A DNA stretch of 64,000 nucleotides from Corydoras sp. C115 (GCA_019802505.1 JAFMOC010000449.1:135001-199000); one strand, 5' to 3'; counted from the stretch's first letter, positions 12,454-23,924 are shown. Program-made: numbers and translations. Notes: generated by a model from the sequence alone, not told the origin.

Positions 12454-12793
12454 GGACGGCACGGTGGCTTAGTGATTAGCATGTTCTCCTCTCAGCGCTA
12501 GGGATTCCCGGTTCGGATCCCAATCTGGGTGGAGTTTCCATGTTCTCCCTGTGTCCACGTGGGTTTCCTCCGGGTTCTCCAGTTTCCTCCCACAGTCCAA
12601 AAACATGGATCAAGTCAATTGAGTTCTCCAAATTGCCCCATATGGAGTGTGTCTGTGTGAGTGAGTGTGTGTCCAGTGATAGATTGGCGTCCTATCCTGG
12701 GTGTATCTGCCCAGCGCCCGAAACGTTCTCCCCCGGATGGGCATGACGACCCCCCCCCCCAGTAGACGATAAAGCGGTAGATAATGGATGGAT
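12454..12793 (+). mobile_element. Full-length SINE-1 with target-site duplication, plus
   Basis: Begins GGACGGCACGG, A box TGGCTTAGTGA, B-box-like GGTTCGGATCC, and ends ATAATGGATGG. It is flanked by GGATTAATAAAGTA (12440-12453) and GGATTAATGAAGTA (12794-12807), 13 of 14 identical, as expected for LINE-mediated insertion. Confidence 0.85.
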
Positions 12794-12807
12794 GGATTAA
12801 TGAAGTA

Positions 12808-13248
12808 TTCTGATTGTAAAGTCCGTGCTGTTGTAATTGGATGGTAACCTGAAGAGGACGCCCGCACTCCCACTTCCACACGTCCGCCAGATTCCCGAGC
12901 GTTCCCCCGCAGCGTGTTTGTTGTTTGAATTAGCTCTGCCAGCGACACTGATTTTGACAAATGTGTCCGGGGACATCCCCAAGCTCCACGAATCCGGTGC
13001 TGAGGAAATGTCCTGTTTCTCATCAAATCCCCCGCCCTACCACACAGACACTCTCTCTCTCCCTCTCTCTCACCCAACCCCTTCCCCTTCCGTATATACC
13101 AGCACCCATGCCGCTGCCACATACCCAGGAGTGTGTACGTGTTGGCCCTGCATGAACTCGTTGTGTAGGAAACAAACATGGAAGCTCTGTAAAGGACTGT
13201 AACACTGTGACTGGCTTAGTTAGTGATACATCACTATGTTCCTGGTTA
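12808..13248. other. Unique sequence with a CT-rich stretch
   Basis: (CT)-rich at 13050-13080. Open frames of up to about 120 codons exist here, but I recognise no domain and see no splice-bounded exon. The missing nwd2 N-terminal exon was looked for and not found. Confidence 0.4.
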
Positions 13249-13943
13249 GCTGGGGGGTTCCTATGATTATCCAGGGGAGAACATTTCAGGCACTGGGCAG
13301 TTACAGCCAAGGAAGGGCACCAATCAATCACTGGACACACACTCACTCACACAGACACACTGTATATGGGGAGAATTCAATTGACTTCATCCATTCATTA
13401 TCTCCCGCTTTATCCTCTATTAGGGTCGCGGTGGGGTTCCCCATGCCCATCCAGGGGAGAACATCTCGGGCGCTGGGCAGATAGACCCAGGACAGGGCGC
13501 CAATCCATCGCTGGGCACACACTCACTCACACAAACACACTCTATATGGGGCAATTTGGAGAATTCAATTGACTTCATCCATTCATTATCTCCCGCTTTA
13601 TCCTCTATTAGGGTCGCGGTGGGGTTCCCCATGCCCATCCAGGGGAGAACATCTCGGGCGCTGGGCAGATAGACCCATCTCCCCGCTTTATCCTCTATTA
13701 GGGGACAGGGCGCCAATCCATCGCTGAGCACACACTCACTCACACAGACACACTCTATATGGGGCAGTTTGGAGAATTCAATTGACTTGATCCATGTTTT
13801 TGGACTGTGGGAGGAAACCGGAGAACCCGGAGGAAACCCCTACGGACACGGGGAGAACATGGAGACTCCACCCAGGTCCGGATTCAAACCTGAATCCCCA
13901 GCGCTGAGGTGAACGTGCTAACCACTACGCCACCCTGCCGCCG
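13249..13943 (-). repeat. Three SINE-1 copies, minus, two in direct tandem
   Basis: Fragment 13249-13387, then 13388-13576, then 13577-13943. The last two share the variant TATCTCCCGCTTTATCC and repeat with a period of about 188 bp. In the third copy 13678-13703 repeats the CCGCTTTATCCTCTATTAGG piece inside the body. Confidence 0.85.
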
Positions 13944-14005
13944 ATTTTAATTAGTGTTTATTTCTTTATTTAATTACTTATTTCGGAAATCAATAGTTCT
14001 ATAAG

Positions 14006-14442
14006 GGGGGCGGCATGGCGGATTAGTAGTTAGCATGTTCTCCTCTCAGCACTGGGCATATGCAGGTTCGAATGGCAATCTGGTGGAGTTTCCATGTTCT
14101 CCCCCATGTCCGTGTGGGTTTGGATTGAAGGTCGATTGAATTCTCCAAATTGCCCCATATAGAGTGTGGCTGTGTGAGTGAGTGTGTCCAACGAGATTGG
14201 TGTCCTGAGATTGTAAGTGTATCTGCCCAGCGCCCGAAATGTTCTCTTCAAGGGTTTCACAGTCCAAAACATGGATCAAGGTCAATTGAATTCTCCAAAT
14301 TGCCCCATATAGAGCGTGTCTGTTTGAGTGAGTGTGTGTCCAGTGATAGATTGGTGTCCTGTCCTGGGTGTATCTGGCCAGCGCCCGAAACGTTCTCCGC
14401 TGGATGGGCATGGGGAACCCCCCGCCCCCCCGCGACCCCAGA
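14006..14442 (+). repeat. Two SINE-1 fragments, plus, just upstream of an nwd2 exon
   Basis: 14006-14242 has the head (GGCGGCATGGCGG, B box GGTTCGAATGG). 14249-14442 is headless. They end 125 bp before the 14568 exon and are inverted relative to the minus SINE-1 cluster starting 103 bp after it. Confidence 0.85.
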
Positions 14443-14567
14443 TTTGAGCCCCAATATCATGTCCACAACATCAGCTCTACCAAATCTTGTAGAAAGCAAA
14501 GTATTTGACTTTGTTGATGTCTTTTATGAAATGAATAGTTAATTGTATGTACATTTGTGTGTCTCAG

Positions 14568-14684
14568 GTGGTGGACCTCTACTGGGGCATTGACCCAGAG
14601 GAGTGGGACAGTCCAGAACTACAGAGACTACGGATGAAACTCCTGGAGGAATGCCTTAAGACATCTGCAGGTCCATGCTTTGTT
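14568..14684 (+). CDS. nwd2: nwd2 exon (first visible), N-terminal conserved region
   Basis: This exon encodes 39 codons starting VVDLYWGIDPEEWDSPEL and ending TSAGPCFV, typical of the conserved N-terminal region before the NACHT domain in NWD2. The acceptor is TGTGTCTCAG at 14558-14567 and the donor is GTGGGT at 14685. Both edges are phase 0, and the protein reads directly into GLVGEKYG of the next exon, as in the vertebrate protein I recall. Reading through the donor instead hits intron sequence and loses the match. About 80 N-terminal residues, including the start codon, are not visible. Because the exon is 117 nt and phase 0-0, skipping it would keep the frame. It is flanked by oppositely oriented SINE-1 copies. 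Confidence 0.9.
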
Positions 14685-14787
14685 GTGGGTATATATGCAT
14701 TTCTATCAAACATTAACCATCTAACTTACCAGAAACACACTGAAACAGAATTTTTATAACTAACTATAATCTTTAGTTTAAAGGGAT

Positions 14788-16491
14788 ACAGACAGGACAG
14801 GGCGCCAATCTGTCGCTGGACACACACTCACACATATAGAGACAAATACACTCTGTATGGGGCAAGTTGGAGAATTTAAATCCATGTTTATGAACTTTGG
14901 GAGGAAACCCATGCGGACACGAGGAGAACATGGAAACTCCACCCAGATTGGCATTCGAACCTGCATATGCCCAGTGCTGAGAGGAGAACATGCTATATAT
15001 ATATATTTGAGTTCCCCATGCCCATCCAGGGGAGAACGTTTCGGTCGCTGGGCAGATACACCAAGGACAGGACACCAATCCTATCACTGGGCTCACACTC
15101 ACTCACACAGACACACTCTATATGGGGCAATTTGGAGAATTCAATTGACCTTGATCCATGTTTTTGGACTGTGGGCGGAAACCGGAGAACTAAGAGGAAA
15201 CCATTGAAGGGAATGTTTCGGGCGCTGGGCAGATACACCCAGGACAGTGCGCCAATCTATCACTGGACACACACTCACTCACACAGACACACCCTCTATG
15301 GGGCAATTTGGAGAATTCAATTGACCTTGAATCCATGTTTTTAGACAGTGTACATCACCAACGCTGAGAAACAAACGAGCCAACCACTAAGCCATCCATC
15401 ATCTTCCGCTTTATTCTCTACTAGGGTCATGGGGGGGGGGGTTCCCCATGCCCATCCAGGGGAGAACGTTTCGAGCGCTGGGCAGACACAATAATCTACC
15501 ACTGGGCACACACTCACCCACACAGACACACACGCTCTATATGGGGCAATTTGGAGAATTCAATTGACTTGATCCATGTTTTTGGACTGTGGGAGGAAAC
15601 CGGAGAACGATGCTGATAGAAATAATTCATTCATTCATTCATTCATTATCTCCCGCTTTATCCTCTATTAGGGTCGCGGTGGGGTTCCCCATGCCCATCC
15701 AGGGGAGAACGTCTCGGCACTGGGCAGATAGACCCAGGACAGGGCGCCAATCCATGGCTGGGCACACACTCACTCACACAGACACACTCTATATGGGGCA
15801 ATTTTTGAGAATTCAATTGACTTGATCCATGTTTTTGGACTGTGGGCGGAAACCCATCCGGACACGGGGGAGAACATGGAAACTCCACCCAGATTGGCAT
15901 TCGAACCTGCATATGCCCAGTGCTGAGAGAAGAACATGCTATATATATTTGGGTTCCCCATGCCCATCCAAGGGAGAATGTTTCTGGCGCTGGGCAGATA
16001 CAGTACAGTGCACTAATCTATCACTGGACACACACTCACTCACACAGACACACTCTCTATGGGGCAATTTGGAGAATTCAATTGACCTTGATCCATGTTT
16101 TTGGACTGTGGGAGGAAACCGGAGAACGATGCTGATAGAAATAATTAATTAATTCATTCATTCATTCGTTATCTCCCGCTTTATCCTCTATTAGGGTCGC
16201 GGTGGGGTTCCCCATGCCCATCCAGGGGAGAACGTCTCGGGCGCTGGGCAGATAGACCCAGGACAGGCTGGGCACGCACGCACTCACTCACACAAACACT
16301 CTATATGGGGCAATTTTTGAGAATTCAATTGACTTGATCCATGTTTTTGGACTGTGGAAGGAAACCGGAGAACCCGGAGGAAACCCACGCAGACACGGGG
16401 AGGACATGGAAACTCCACCCAGATTGGGATTCGAACCGGGAATCCCTAGCGCTGAGAGGCGAACGTGCTAACCACTAAGCCACCGTGCCGC
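14788..16491 (-). repeat. Duplicated cluster of SINE-1 copies, minus
   Basis: Pieces at about 14788-14995, 15008-15202, 15205-15345, 15391-15609, 15628-15940, 15948-16127 and 16146-16491. Shared junctions show block duplication: ACCTGCATATGCCCAGTGCT plus a TA run at 14960-15007 and again at 15904-15950, and ACGATGCTGATAGAAATAAT at about 15607 and 16127. The last copy (16146-16491) is flanked by GATAGAAATAAT at 16134-16145 and 16492-16503. Confidence 0.8.
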
Positions 16492-16503
16492 GATAGAAAT
16501 AAT

Positions 16504-16971
16504 AATAATAATAATAATAATAATAACGATGCTGAGGATGATCTACTTCATTACTCAGCTTTCACATAATTGGCTGAGGAGATAATTCCACGTATAGCCG
16601 CGCATATAGACATTCTGGTAATGAATCCGTGTGTACGCATTGTATTAATATATTGTTTGACATCCACTTTAGGAACGGAATGTCTTCCATGCATCAGGAC
16701 TGCACGATTAATTGAGTGCTAATTAGAATTTGACTCTGCAATTGACACGTTTTCCGGCGGCGTGTCTCCTGCATTCTAATGAACCTGTAGTTAAGAGCGA
16801 GGCTCTTCATCATACGAGTGTCAGTGTGAGCATGTTCAGAACAACGCCGCTGTCCTCGCTGAACATCTGGCCGAATCCCAGATGATGAACTGCTAACATG
16901 TCTCGGGTAAAGACACCGACATTGACAACTGCAAGTAAGAGGGTGGCAATTAATGCGTGTGTGTTTTCCAT
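16504..16971. other. Unique intronic island rich in homeodomain-like ATTA motifs
   Basis: Follows an (ATA)n run. Contains GATTAATTGAGTGCTAATTAG near 16708-16728 and further ATTA cores, with no open splice-bounded frame. It could be conserved non-coding DNA in the nwd2 intron, but that is only inferred from composition. Confidence 0.3.
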
Positions 16972-17440
16972 ATGGTGGCACGGTGGCTTAGTGGTTAGCA
17001 TGTTCTCCTCTCAGCACTAGGGAACTGGGTGGAGTTTTTATGTTCTCCCCGTGTCCGTGTGGGTTCCCTCCGGGTTCTCCGGTTCTCCGGTTTCCTCCCA
17101 CAGTCCAAAAACATAGATCAAGTTCAATTGAGTTCTCCAAATTGCCCCATAGAGAGTGTGTCTGTGTGAGTGAGTGTGTGCCCAGCGATAGGTTGGCGCC
17201 CTGTCCTGGGTCTATCTGCCCAGCGCCCGAAACGTTCTCCCCTGGATAGGCATGGGGAACCCCCCCGCGACCCTAATATAGGATAAAGTGGAAGATAATG
17301 GATGGCAACCTATCGCTGGGCACACGCTCACTCACACAGACACACTCTATATGGGGCAATTTGGAGAATTCAATTGACTTGATCCATGTTTTTGGACTGC
17401 GGGAGGAAACCGGAGAACCCGGAGGAACCCCACGCGGACA
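16972..17440. repeat. SINE-1 plus copy meeting a minus fragment tail to middle
   Basis: Plus copy 16972-17306 lacks its B box (AGGGAACTGGGTGG). Directly at its GGATGG tail starts a minus fragment, 17307-17440, cut at CGGACATCCCC. Confidence 0.85.
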
Positions 17441-17921
17441 TCCCCACCCCTCTGAAATTAATCTCCTGTGGAAATTCACCTGCCCCCCAGCGAGACGTCC
17501 TCCTCCGAAAAGGATCCCAAATTGAAAAGCTGTTGTTTTGGGATCCGTGAGCTTCAAATTGGAATTAGATTTGGGCCGAATGTTAATTAGGCCTTTAATT
17601 AGCATCAATCACGGTGTCAGTAAAAGGTCCCCAGCAGGATAACGAGACGAGCTTGTTTACGCGTGTAAGGGAACGGGGGAGGTTTTTGAAGCGTGGATAG
17701 ATGTGTGGGCGATTGGGAGAAACATCATAATGAGGAAGACGAGACGAGGAGACGAGGAGGACGAGGGAAGGGACCTGAGGTATTCCCTGCTCTGTGTGGC
17801 TCTCGCGCCGAGCTTCACCTTTCATCTCACTCTCCGACTCCAATTATCGTCCGATCTCTCATTCACATCACTAATTTCCATTTTAATCGTTTAACATCAA
17901 TCTCTCTCTCACCAAGTGATC

Positions 17922-17960
<39 letters not shown>

Positions 17961-18039
17961 TGTGGGGACATTTCATATACATTGGCATTCATTTCAAGCT
18001 CAGCAAACTCAAAATCTTACCTATTCCAGTCCCTCCATT
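17441..18039. other. Unique intronic island, (CA)n near its end
   Basis: 17450-17620 has AATTAATCTCC, GTTAATTAGGCC and TTTAATTAGCATC, a pattern often seen in conserved enhancers. (AC)n at 17928-17958. No exon seen. Confidence 0.35.
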
Positions 18040-18380
18040 ATCCATCCATTCATTATCTTCCACTTTATCCTCTATTAGGCTCGTGGGGGGGTTCCTCATG
18101 CCCATCCAGGGGAGAACGTTTCAGGCGCTGGGCAGATACACCCAGGACAGGGCGCCAATCTATCACTGGACACACACTCACTCACGCACTCTATACGGGG
18201 CAATTTGGAGAATTCAGTTAACTTGAGCCATGTTTTTGGACTGTGGGAGGAAAGCGGAGAACCCGGAGGAAACCCACATGGACACGGGGAGAGCATGGAA
18301 ACTCCACCCAGATGGGGATACGAACCGGGAATCCCTAGCGCTGAGAGGAGAACGTGCTAACCACTAAGCCACCGTGCGCG
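18040..18380 (-). repeat. SINE-1, near-complete, minus
   Basis: Runs from inverted tail to inverted head (AACCACTAAGCCACCGTGC), with the region between CTCACTCAC and CTCTATA shortened. Confidence 0.85.
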
Positions 18381-18436
18381 GATCTCCAAACATCAATTAA
18401 AGCGGAAGATAATGGATGAATGGACTTGTGAGTAAG

Positions 18437-18780
18437 GGCGGCACGGTGGCTTAGAGATTAGCATGTTCTCCTCTGAGAACTAGGGATTCCCGGTTCGAAT
18501 CCCAATCTGGGTGGAGTTTCCATGTTCTCCCCGTGTCCGCGTGGGTTTCCTCCGGGTTCTCCGCTTTCCTCCCACAGTCCAAAAACATGGATTTAGTCAA
18601 TTGAGTTCTCCAAATTGCCCCAAATAGAGTGTGTCTGTGTGAGTGAGTGTGTGTCCAGTGATAGATTGGTGTCCTGTCCTGGGTGTATCTGCCCAGCGCC
18701 TGAAACGTTCTCCCTGGATGGGCATGGGGAACCCCCCCCCCATGACCCTAGTAGAGGATAAAGCGGAAGATAATGGATGG
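18437..18780 (+). repeat. SINE-1, full length, intact B box, plus
   Basis: Head AGGGCGGCACGG, A-box region TGGCTTAGAGA, exact B box GGTTCGAATCC near 18493, tail ATAATGGATGG. Followed by a 50-base spacer that also occurs inverted at 20338-20390. Confidence 0.9.
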
Positions 18781-19050
18781 CTATATTAAGAACTGTATAT
18801 TTTGTAAAGGTGCAGCAAAGGTTTGTATCCCCCAAGTTCTCCCCGTGTCCGTGTGGGTTTCCTCCGGGTTCTCCGGTTTCCTCCCACAGTCCGAAAACAT
18901 GGATTTAGTCAGTTGAGTTCTCCAAATTGCCACATATAGAGTGTGTCTGTGTGAGTGAGTGTGTGTCCAGAGATAGATTGGCGTCCTGTCCTGGGTGTAT
19001 CTGCCCTCCGGATGTGCATGGGGAACCCCCCCGCGAGCCTAGTAGAGATG
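18781..19050 (+). repeat. Duplicated spacer plus headless SINE-1, plus
   Basis: 18781-18833 (CTATATTAAGAACTGTATAT...) is the inverted duplicate spacer. 18834-19050 is SINE-1 from GTTCTCCCCGTGTCC to GAGCCTAGTAGAG, with a deletion near the CTCCCCTGG segment. Confidence 0.8.
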
Positions 19051-19827
19051 AGAGAAACCTTATTGTTGGATTTACGGTCTCTGTGGTCTCCCTGGGTGGC
19101 ATAGCGCCACCTTCTGTTACCCTCTCCGCTACTGTACCAGACCTGTACTTGCAGTATGTCTATATATGGTTAAATAATTAGCTTGATCAATGCGAAAAGG
19201 GTTTTAATTATTTTAGTATTAATTGTTTTTTGGTTTTTTGGTTTTTAAATGCCCATTATTTAGTCTCAGCGTTCTGAATCAGGACGCTGTATTAAAGCGG
19301 ACCCCCCCCCCCAGCGAACCTAATTTAATGCACCCAGGGAGGAGAAAGGAATGGGTTTGAGCATGCTCTGTCCTACATGCCAAGAGATTACATATTTCAT
19401 AGAGCAAAGTGAGATCGCATGAAAGCGCCGGATTAAGAGAGAGGAAATGGAACTGGGGATTGGGAGAGGACAGGAGGGATGGGGGCAGCACGAGACAGAT
19501 ACAAGACCTTTTAAATGAGATGTGAGAGCAATTGAAAGACAGATGACAGCGGACAGGGGGGGAAGGAGGGGGGGGACGGGGGGACGGGAGGAGAGTGCAA
19601 ATGAAAATACCAGGTTAGAAGAGCGAGGCATGGATGTGCCAAGGTTATAAAAAAAGAAGAGGAATAGAAGAGATTGCCGGACAAATAGAGGAAGATGGAG
19701 AGAGGGGGAAGATTGTGTTTGCTGTGCGTGGGGGGTGGGGGTGGGGGTGGGGGTGGGGGGTATGTTTGTATTACATTTCGGTCAACAGACGTCACCAGAA
19801 GGAGGGTACAACCGCGGGTTTGGTCCC
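19051..19827. other. Unique sequence with purine-rich and (GGGGGT)n stretches
   Basis: A C-run at 19302-19312, G-rich at 19555-19590, and GGGGGTGGGGGT units at 19730-19760 that could form G-quadruplexes. No exon recognised. Confidence 0.45.
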
Positions 19828-20391
19828 ATCCATCCATTATCTTCCGCTTTATCCTCTATTAGGGTCGAGGGGGTGGAGGCGGGGTTCCCCATGCCCATCC
19901 AGGGGAGAACGTTTCGGGCGCTGGGCAGATACACCCAGGACAGGACGGCAATCTATCGCTGGTCACACACTCACTCACACAGGGCAATTTGGAGAACTCA
20001 ATTGACTTGATCCATGTTTTTGGACTGTGGGAGGAAACCGGAGAACCCGGAGGAAACCCACGCGGACATGGGGAGCCTTTGCCTGCCTTACCTTGGAGGC
20101 ACCAACAACACGATATATAAAGGGCTTGGACATTTACATGTTCTCCCTGTCCATCCATGTGGGTTTTCTCGGGTTCTCTCGATTTCCTCACACAGTCCAA
20201 ACACATGGATTCACAAGGTCTGAAAACTATGCTGCTTATATTTGCCCCTATAGAGTGCCCACTGATAGATTTGGCACACTGTCCTGGGTGTATCCTGCCC
20301 AGCGCTCGAAACGTTCTCGGGGAGAACTTCCACCCAGGGGGATTACAAAACCTTTGCTGCACCTTTACAAAATATACAGTTCTTAATATAG
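19828..20391. repeat. SINE-1 minus copy, linker, plus fragment and duplicated spacer
   Basis: Minus 19828-20074; linker with CTTGGAGGCACCAACAAC; plus fragment about 20136-20327; spacer 20328-20391 inverted relative to 18781-18845. The linker block is the third copy of the one at 5.7 and 9.8 kb. Confidence 0.8.
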
Positions 20392-20727
20392 CCATCCATT
20401 ATCTTCTGCTTTATCCTCTACTAGGGTCATGGGGGGGGGTTCCCATGCCCATCCAGGGGAGAACGTCTCGGGCGCTGGGCAGATACACCCAGGACAGGAC
20501 ACCAATCTATCACTGGGCACACACTCAATCACACAGACACACACTATATGGGGCAATTTGGAGAATTCAATTGACTTGATCCATGTTTTTGGACTGTGGG
20601 AGGAAACCGGAGAACCCGGAGGAAACTCATGCGGACACGGGGAGAACATGGAAACTCCACCCAGAATGGGATTTGAACCTAGCGCTGAGAGGAGAACATG
20701 CTAACCTCTAAGCCACCGTGCCGCCCT
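20392..20727 (-). repeat. SINE-1, near-complete, minus
   Basis: GCCATCCATTATC to AAGCCACCGTGCCGCCC. The GGGAATCC segment next to the inverted B box is deleted. Confidence 0.85.
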
Positions 20728-21092
20728 CAGATTGAAATTGTGTTCTAAAAAAGAACCCTAAATATTAATCAGTATTTTGCGTAGCATGAAAATAGGTCAG
20801 GATCCGCGAAAGGTAGGGACTGCTTTGAACATCTGTCTGCTCTCAGCGTCTTTGTCACAAGGTGCAGGAGTTCCCAAGCTTTGACCATGTTCTCTAAAGA
20901 GCTAGAACAGCACATCTCAAGGCTCTCAGCTCTGACCTCCATCTGTAATTGAACAGGAAAAGACTTTTCTGGCCACAGCAGGCTATCTGGGACATCCCCA
21001 ACCTGACGGAGACAGAATTTTAACTCCGGACAGATCATGAGAGAACGTTTTGCAACATTCTGAAGGGACTTTGCTATAAATATGATTTTATA
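20728..21092. other. Unique intronic sequence
   Basis: No repeat or splice-bounded exon seen. A minus-strand open frame of 117 codons (20769-21122) has no recognisable domain and extends into the neighbouring SINE, so it is not called. Confidence 0.4.
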
Positions 21093-21845
21093 GGGTGCGG
21101 CACGGTGGCTTGTGGTTGGCATGTTCTCCTCTCAGCACTGGGAATTCCAAATTTGAATCCCAATCTGGGTGGACTATCCCTGTTCTCCCCATGTTCACAT
21201 AGGTTTGCTACGGGTTCTCCACACAGTCCAAAAACATGGATTCAAGATGAATTGAATTCTCCAAATTGCCCCATATTGAGTGTGTCTGTGTGAGTGAGTG
21301 TCCAGTGATAGATCGGCGTCCTGTCCTGTGTGTGTCTTCTCTCCATGCTAGGGATTCCCAGTTCGATTCCAAATCTGGGTGGACTATCCATGTTCTCCGC
21401 GTTTCCATGTGGGTTTGCTCCAGCTTCACCACACAGTTCAAAAACATGGATTCAAGGTGAATTGAATTATCCAAATTGCCCCATATAGAGTGTGTCTGTG
21501 TGAGTGAGTGTGTGTCCAGTGATAGATTGGTGTCCTGTCCTGGTTGTATCTGCCCAGCGCCCAAAACGTTCTCCCCTGGATGCCCCCCCGCGTCCGCGTG
21601 GGTTTCTTCCGGGTTCTCCGGTTTCCTCCCACGGACATAAACAATGAATTCAAGGACAGTTGGCTGCTCTAAATAGCTTTGTGTTCTAATTTGCCCCATA
21701 CAGTGTGTGTGTCTGTGTCCAGTGATAGATTGGCGCCCTGTCCTGGGTGTATCTGCCCAGCGCCCGAAACGTTCTCCCCTGGATGGACATGAGAACCCCC
21801 CCGCGACCCTAATATAGGATAAAGTGGAAGATAATGGATGGATGG
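21093..21845 (+). repeat. Three SINE-1 pieces in tandem, plus
   Basis: 21093-21330 (head, cut at TGTGTGTCTTC), 21331-21590 (no A box; GGTTCGATTCC-like), 21592-21845 (headless, ends ATAATGGATGG). The first two share the unusual GGACTATCC in place of GGAGTTTCC. Confidence 0.8.
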
Positions 21846-22295
21846 AATTTCAATCTGAATCTTATATAAAAAGAGCATCAGCAGGTCGGCTCACAGTGCT
21901 TTAAAGTGTTCTTGATGGAGGAGCCTGACGTCCTCACGTCCCCCCGTTGGCAGACACTATGACTAGGAGCCGTGTATTCCGGTCTGTTTCTTATAAAGTG
22001 GGGTCCCAGGCTTTGATCAGAGAACGGGAAGAAATGAGAACAGGGGTTTGCCGCTGACAGTTCTGGGTTGTGTGTGTCAGTTTGAGTCTCCAGAGAGGGC
22101 TTCCAAACAGATTGCAACTGTTTAATCTGACTGCCACGGCCTCCGAGAACTCGAGAGACGAGAGGACGGCTGGAGCAAAGACGGGAGAGCGTAATCAAGG
22201 CAACATTAAGATATAAATAGTGGGAGCAAAAGCTTGCATTTGGGTTTGCTTCTTGGCAGAATGAGGATTCTGGGTAAAACTTTCTCCAGAAAACC
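21846..22295. other. Unique intronic sequence
   Basis: Single-copy, moderate GC. No exon recognised; the minus frame at 21878-22198 has no known domain. Confidence 0.4.
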
Positions 22296-22553
22296 CACTT
22301 TATCCTCTACTTGAGTTGCGGGGGGGGGTGGGGGGGGTTCCCCATGTCCATCCAGGGGAGAACGTTTCAGGCGTTGGGCAGATACACCCAGGACAGGGCG
22401 CCAATCTATCACTGGACACACACTCACTAACACAGATACACTCTATATGGGGCAATTTGGAGAACTCAATTGACTTGATCCATGTTTTTGGACTGTGGGA
22501 GGAAACCGGAAAACCCGGAGGAAACCCATGCGGACACGGGGAGAACATGAGAT
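22296..22553 (-). repeat. SINE-1, head missing, minus
   Basis: CCACTTTATCCTCTACTTG to GACACGGGGAGAACATG. Confidence 0.85.
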
Positions 22554-22663
22554 ATTAGGATTAAAGTGTATTCTAAAACATGTCGGGCGTTAATTAATTT
22601 CTGAGTAACGGTTTAGTCCTCAGGAATCGGCTCGCCGTTTATATAAATCTGTATTTCCATTTA

Positions 22664-22871
22664 TGATACATGGTGGTTAGCATGTTCTCCTCCCAGCACT
22701 AGGGATTCCCGGTTCGGATCGCAATCAGGGTGGAGTTTCCATGTTCTCCCCGTGTCCGTGTGGGTTTCCTCCGGGTTCTCCGGTGTCCTCCCACAGTCCA
22801 AAAACATGGATCAAGGTCAAGTGAATGCTCCAAATTGCCCCATATAGAGTGTGTTTGTGTGTGACAGTGTG
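22664..22871 (+). repeat. SINE-1, tail missing, plus
   Basis: Starts TACATGGTGGTTAGCATG with B box GGTTCGGATCG and stops after the TGTGTTTGTGTGTG run. Confidence 0.8.
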
Positions 22872-23309
22872 TTCACAATAATGATAATGATAATGTGAAT
22901 AATACACAGTGTTCCGGTGAAGACGGCTGGTTTTCAGAATTCCTACACCTTCGTCTCACACGACTCCTTACATTTTTCCTCATATGACCAAAAACTATGA
23001 GGGTCCTCTCAGTTAAGAGACAGAAACATCAAAGCGCTCAGCAGAGTCAAACCGCAGTTGACACAGTCACTGTGCCCCGGGCGCAAGGAGGTGATGAAGG
23101 AGAGAAGGACTGAGAGAAACTAGATTAAGTAACACCCAGACAAAAAGAAATGTGGAGGAGTGCAGATAACACTCTCATTATCCTACTTTAACACACCGCT
23201 CTGCTTAGATCAAGCTAATTATTATCAGGACTTCATCTAGATTACTATTTTACACATTTATATATATATATATTATATATATACACACACACATACGTGT
23301 GTGTGTGTG

Positions 23310-23379
<70 letters not shown>
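22872..23379. other. Unique sequence, then a (TA)n microsatellite
   Basis: Nothing recognised at 22872-23250. (TA)n with a short (CA)n/(TG)n core fills about 23258-23375 and abuts the next SINE-1 tail. Confidence 0.6.
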
Positions 23380-23754
23380 TCATTCATTATCTCCCGCTTT
23401 ATCCTCTATATAAGGGTCGCGGAGTGGGGGGGTTCCTCATGTCCATCCAGGGGAGAACGTCTCGGGCGCTGGGCAGACAGACCCAGGACAGGGTGCCCAA
23501 TTTTTCCCCCAATTTTCCGCTGGGCACACACACCACCAGACACAATCTATATTGGGGGCAAAATTTGGACCGAATTCAATTGACTTGATCCATGTTTTTT
23601 GGACTGTGGGAGGAAACAAACCGGACGGAAAACCCACGCAGACACAAGCTAGGGGAAGAACACGGAAACTCCACCCAGATGGGGATTCGAAACCGCCGGG
23701 AGTCCCTAGTGCTGAGAGGCGCGAAACGTGCTAACACTAAGCCACCGTGCCCGC
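23380..23754 (-). repeat. SINE-1, full length with small insertions, minus
   Basis: ATTCATTATCTCCCGC to AAGCCACCGTGCCCGC. Contains several short insertions (for example CCCAATTTTTCCCCCAATTT), suggesting an older or poorly resolved copy. Confidence 0.8.
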
Positions 23755-23771
23755 TATATATATTATATATT

Positions 23772-23924
23772 CACAGATGCTTTTATCCATCAACTGGGGT
23801 CAGAACACAGGTCCATCCTCCATGGAGCAGTGAGGCTCAAGGGCTTAAGGGCCTTGCTCAAGGATTTGAACTTTATAGCACAACGTTCCTAACCCAACAC
23901 CCGAAAAACCAATGAGCTACCACA
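23772..23924 (-). repeat. SINE-2 (tRNA-type, LINE2-like tail), truncated, minus
   Basis: Read on the minus strand it has an A-box-like TAGCTCATTGG, a B-box-like GTTCAAATCC, CCTTGAGCAAGGCCC, and ends GGATAAAAGCATCTG. It belongs with the plus copy at 29642-29840. Confidence 0.7.

Noticed and set aside
20769..21122. 117-codon minus-strand frame as a gene
   Set aside because: No recognisable domain, no splice or promoter context, and the start lies in a SINE-1 head.
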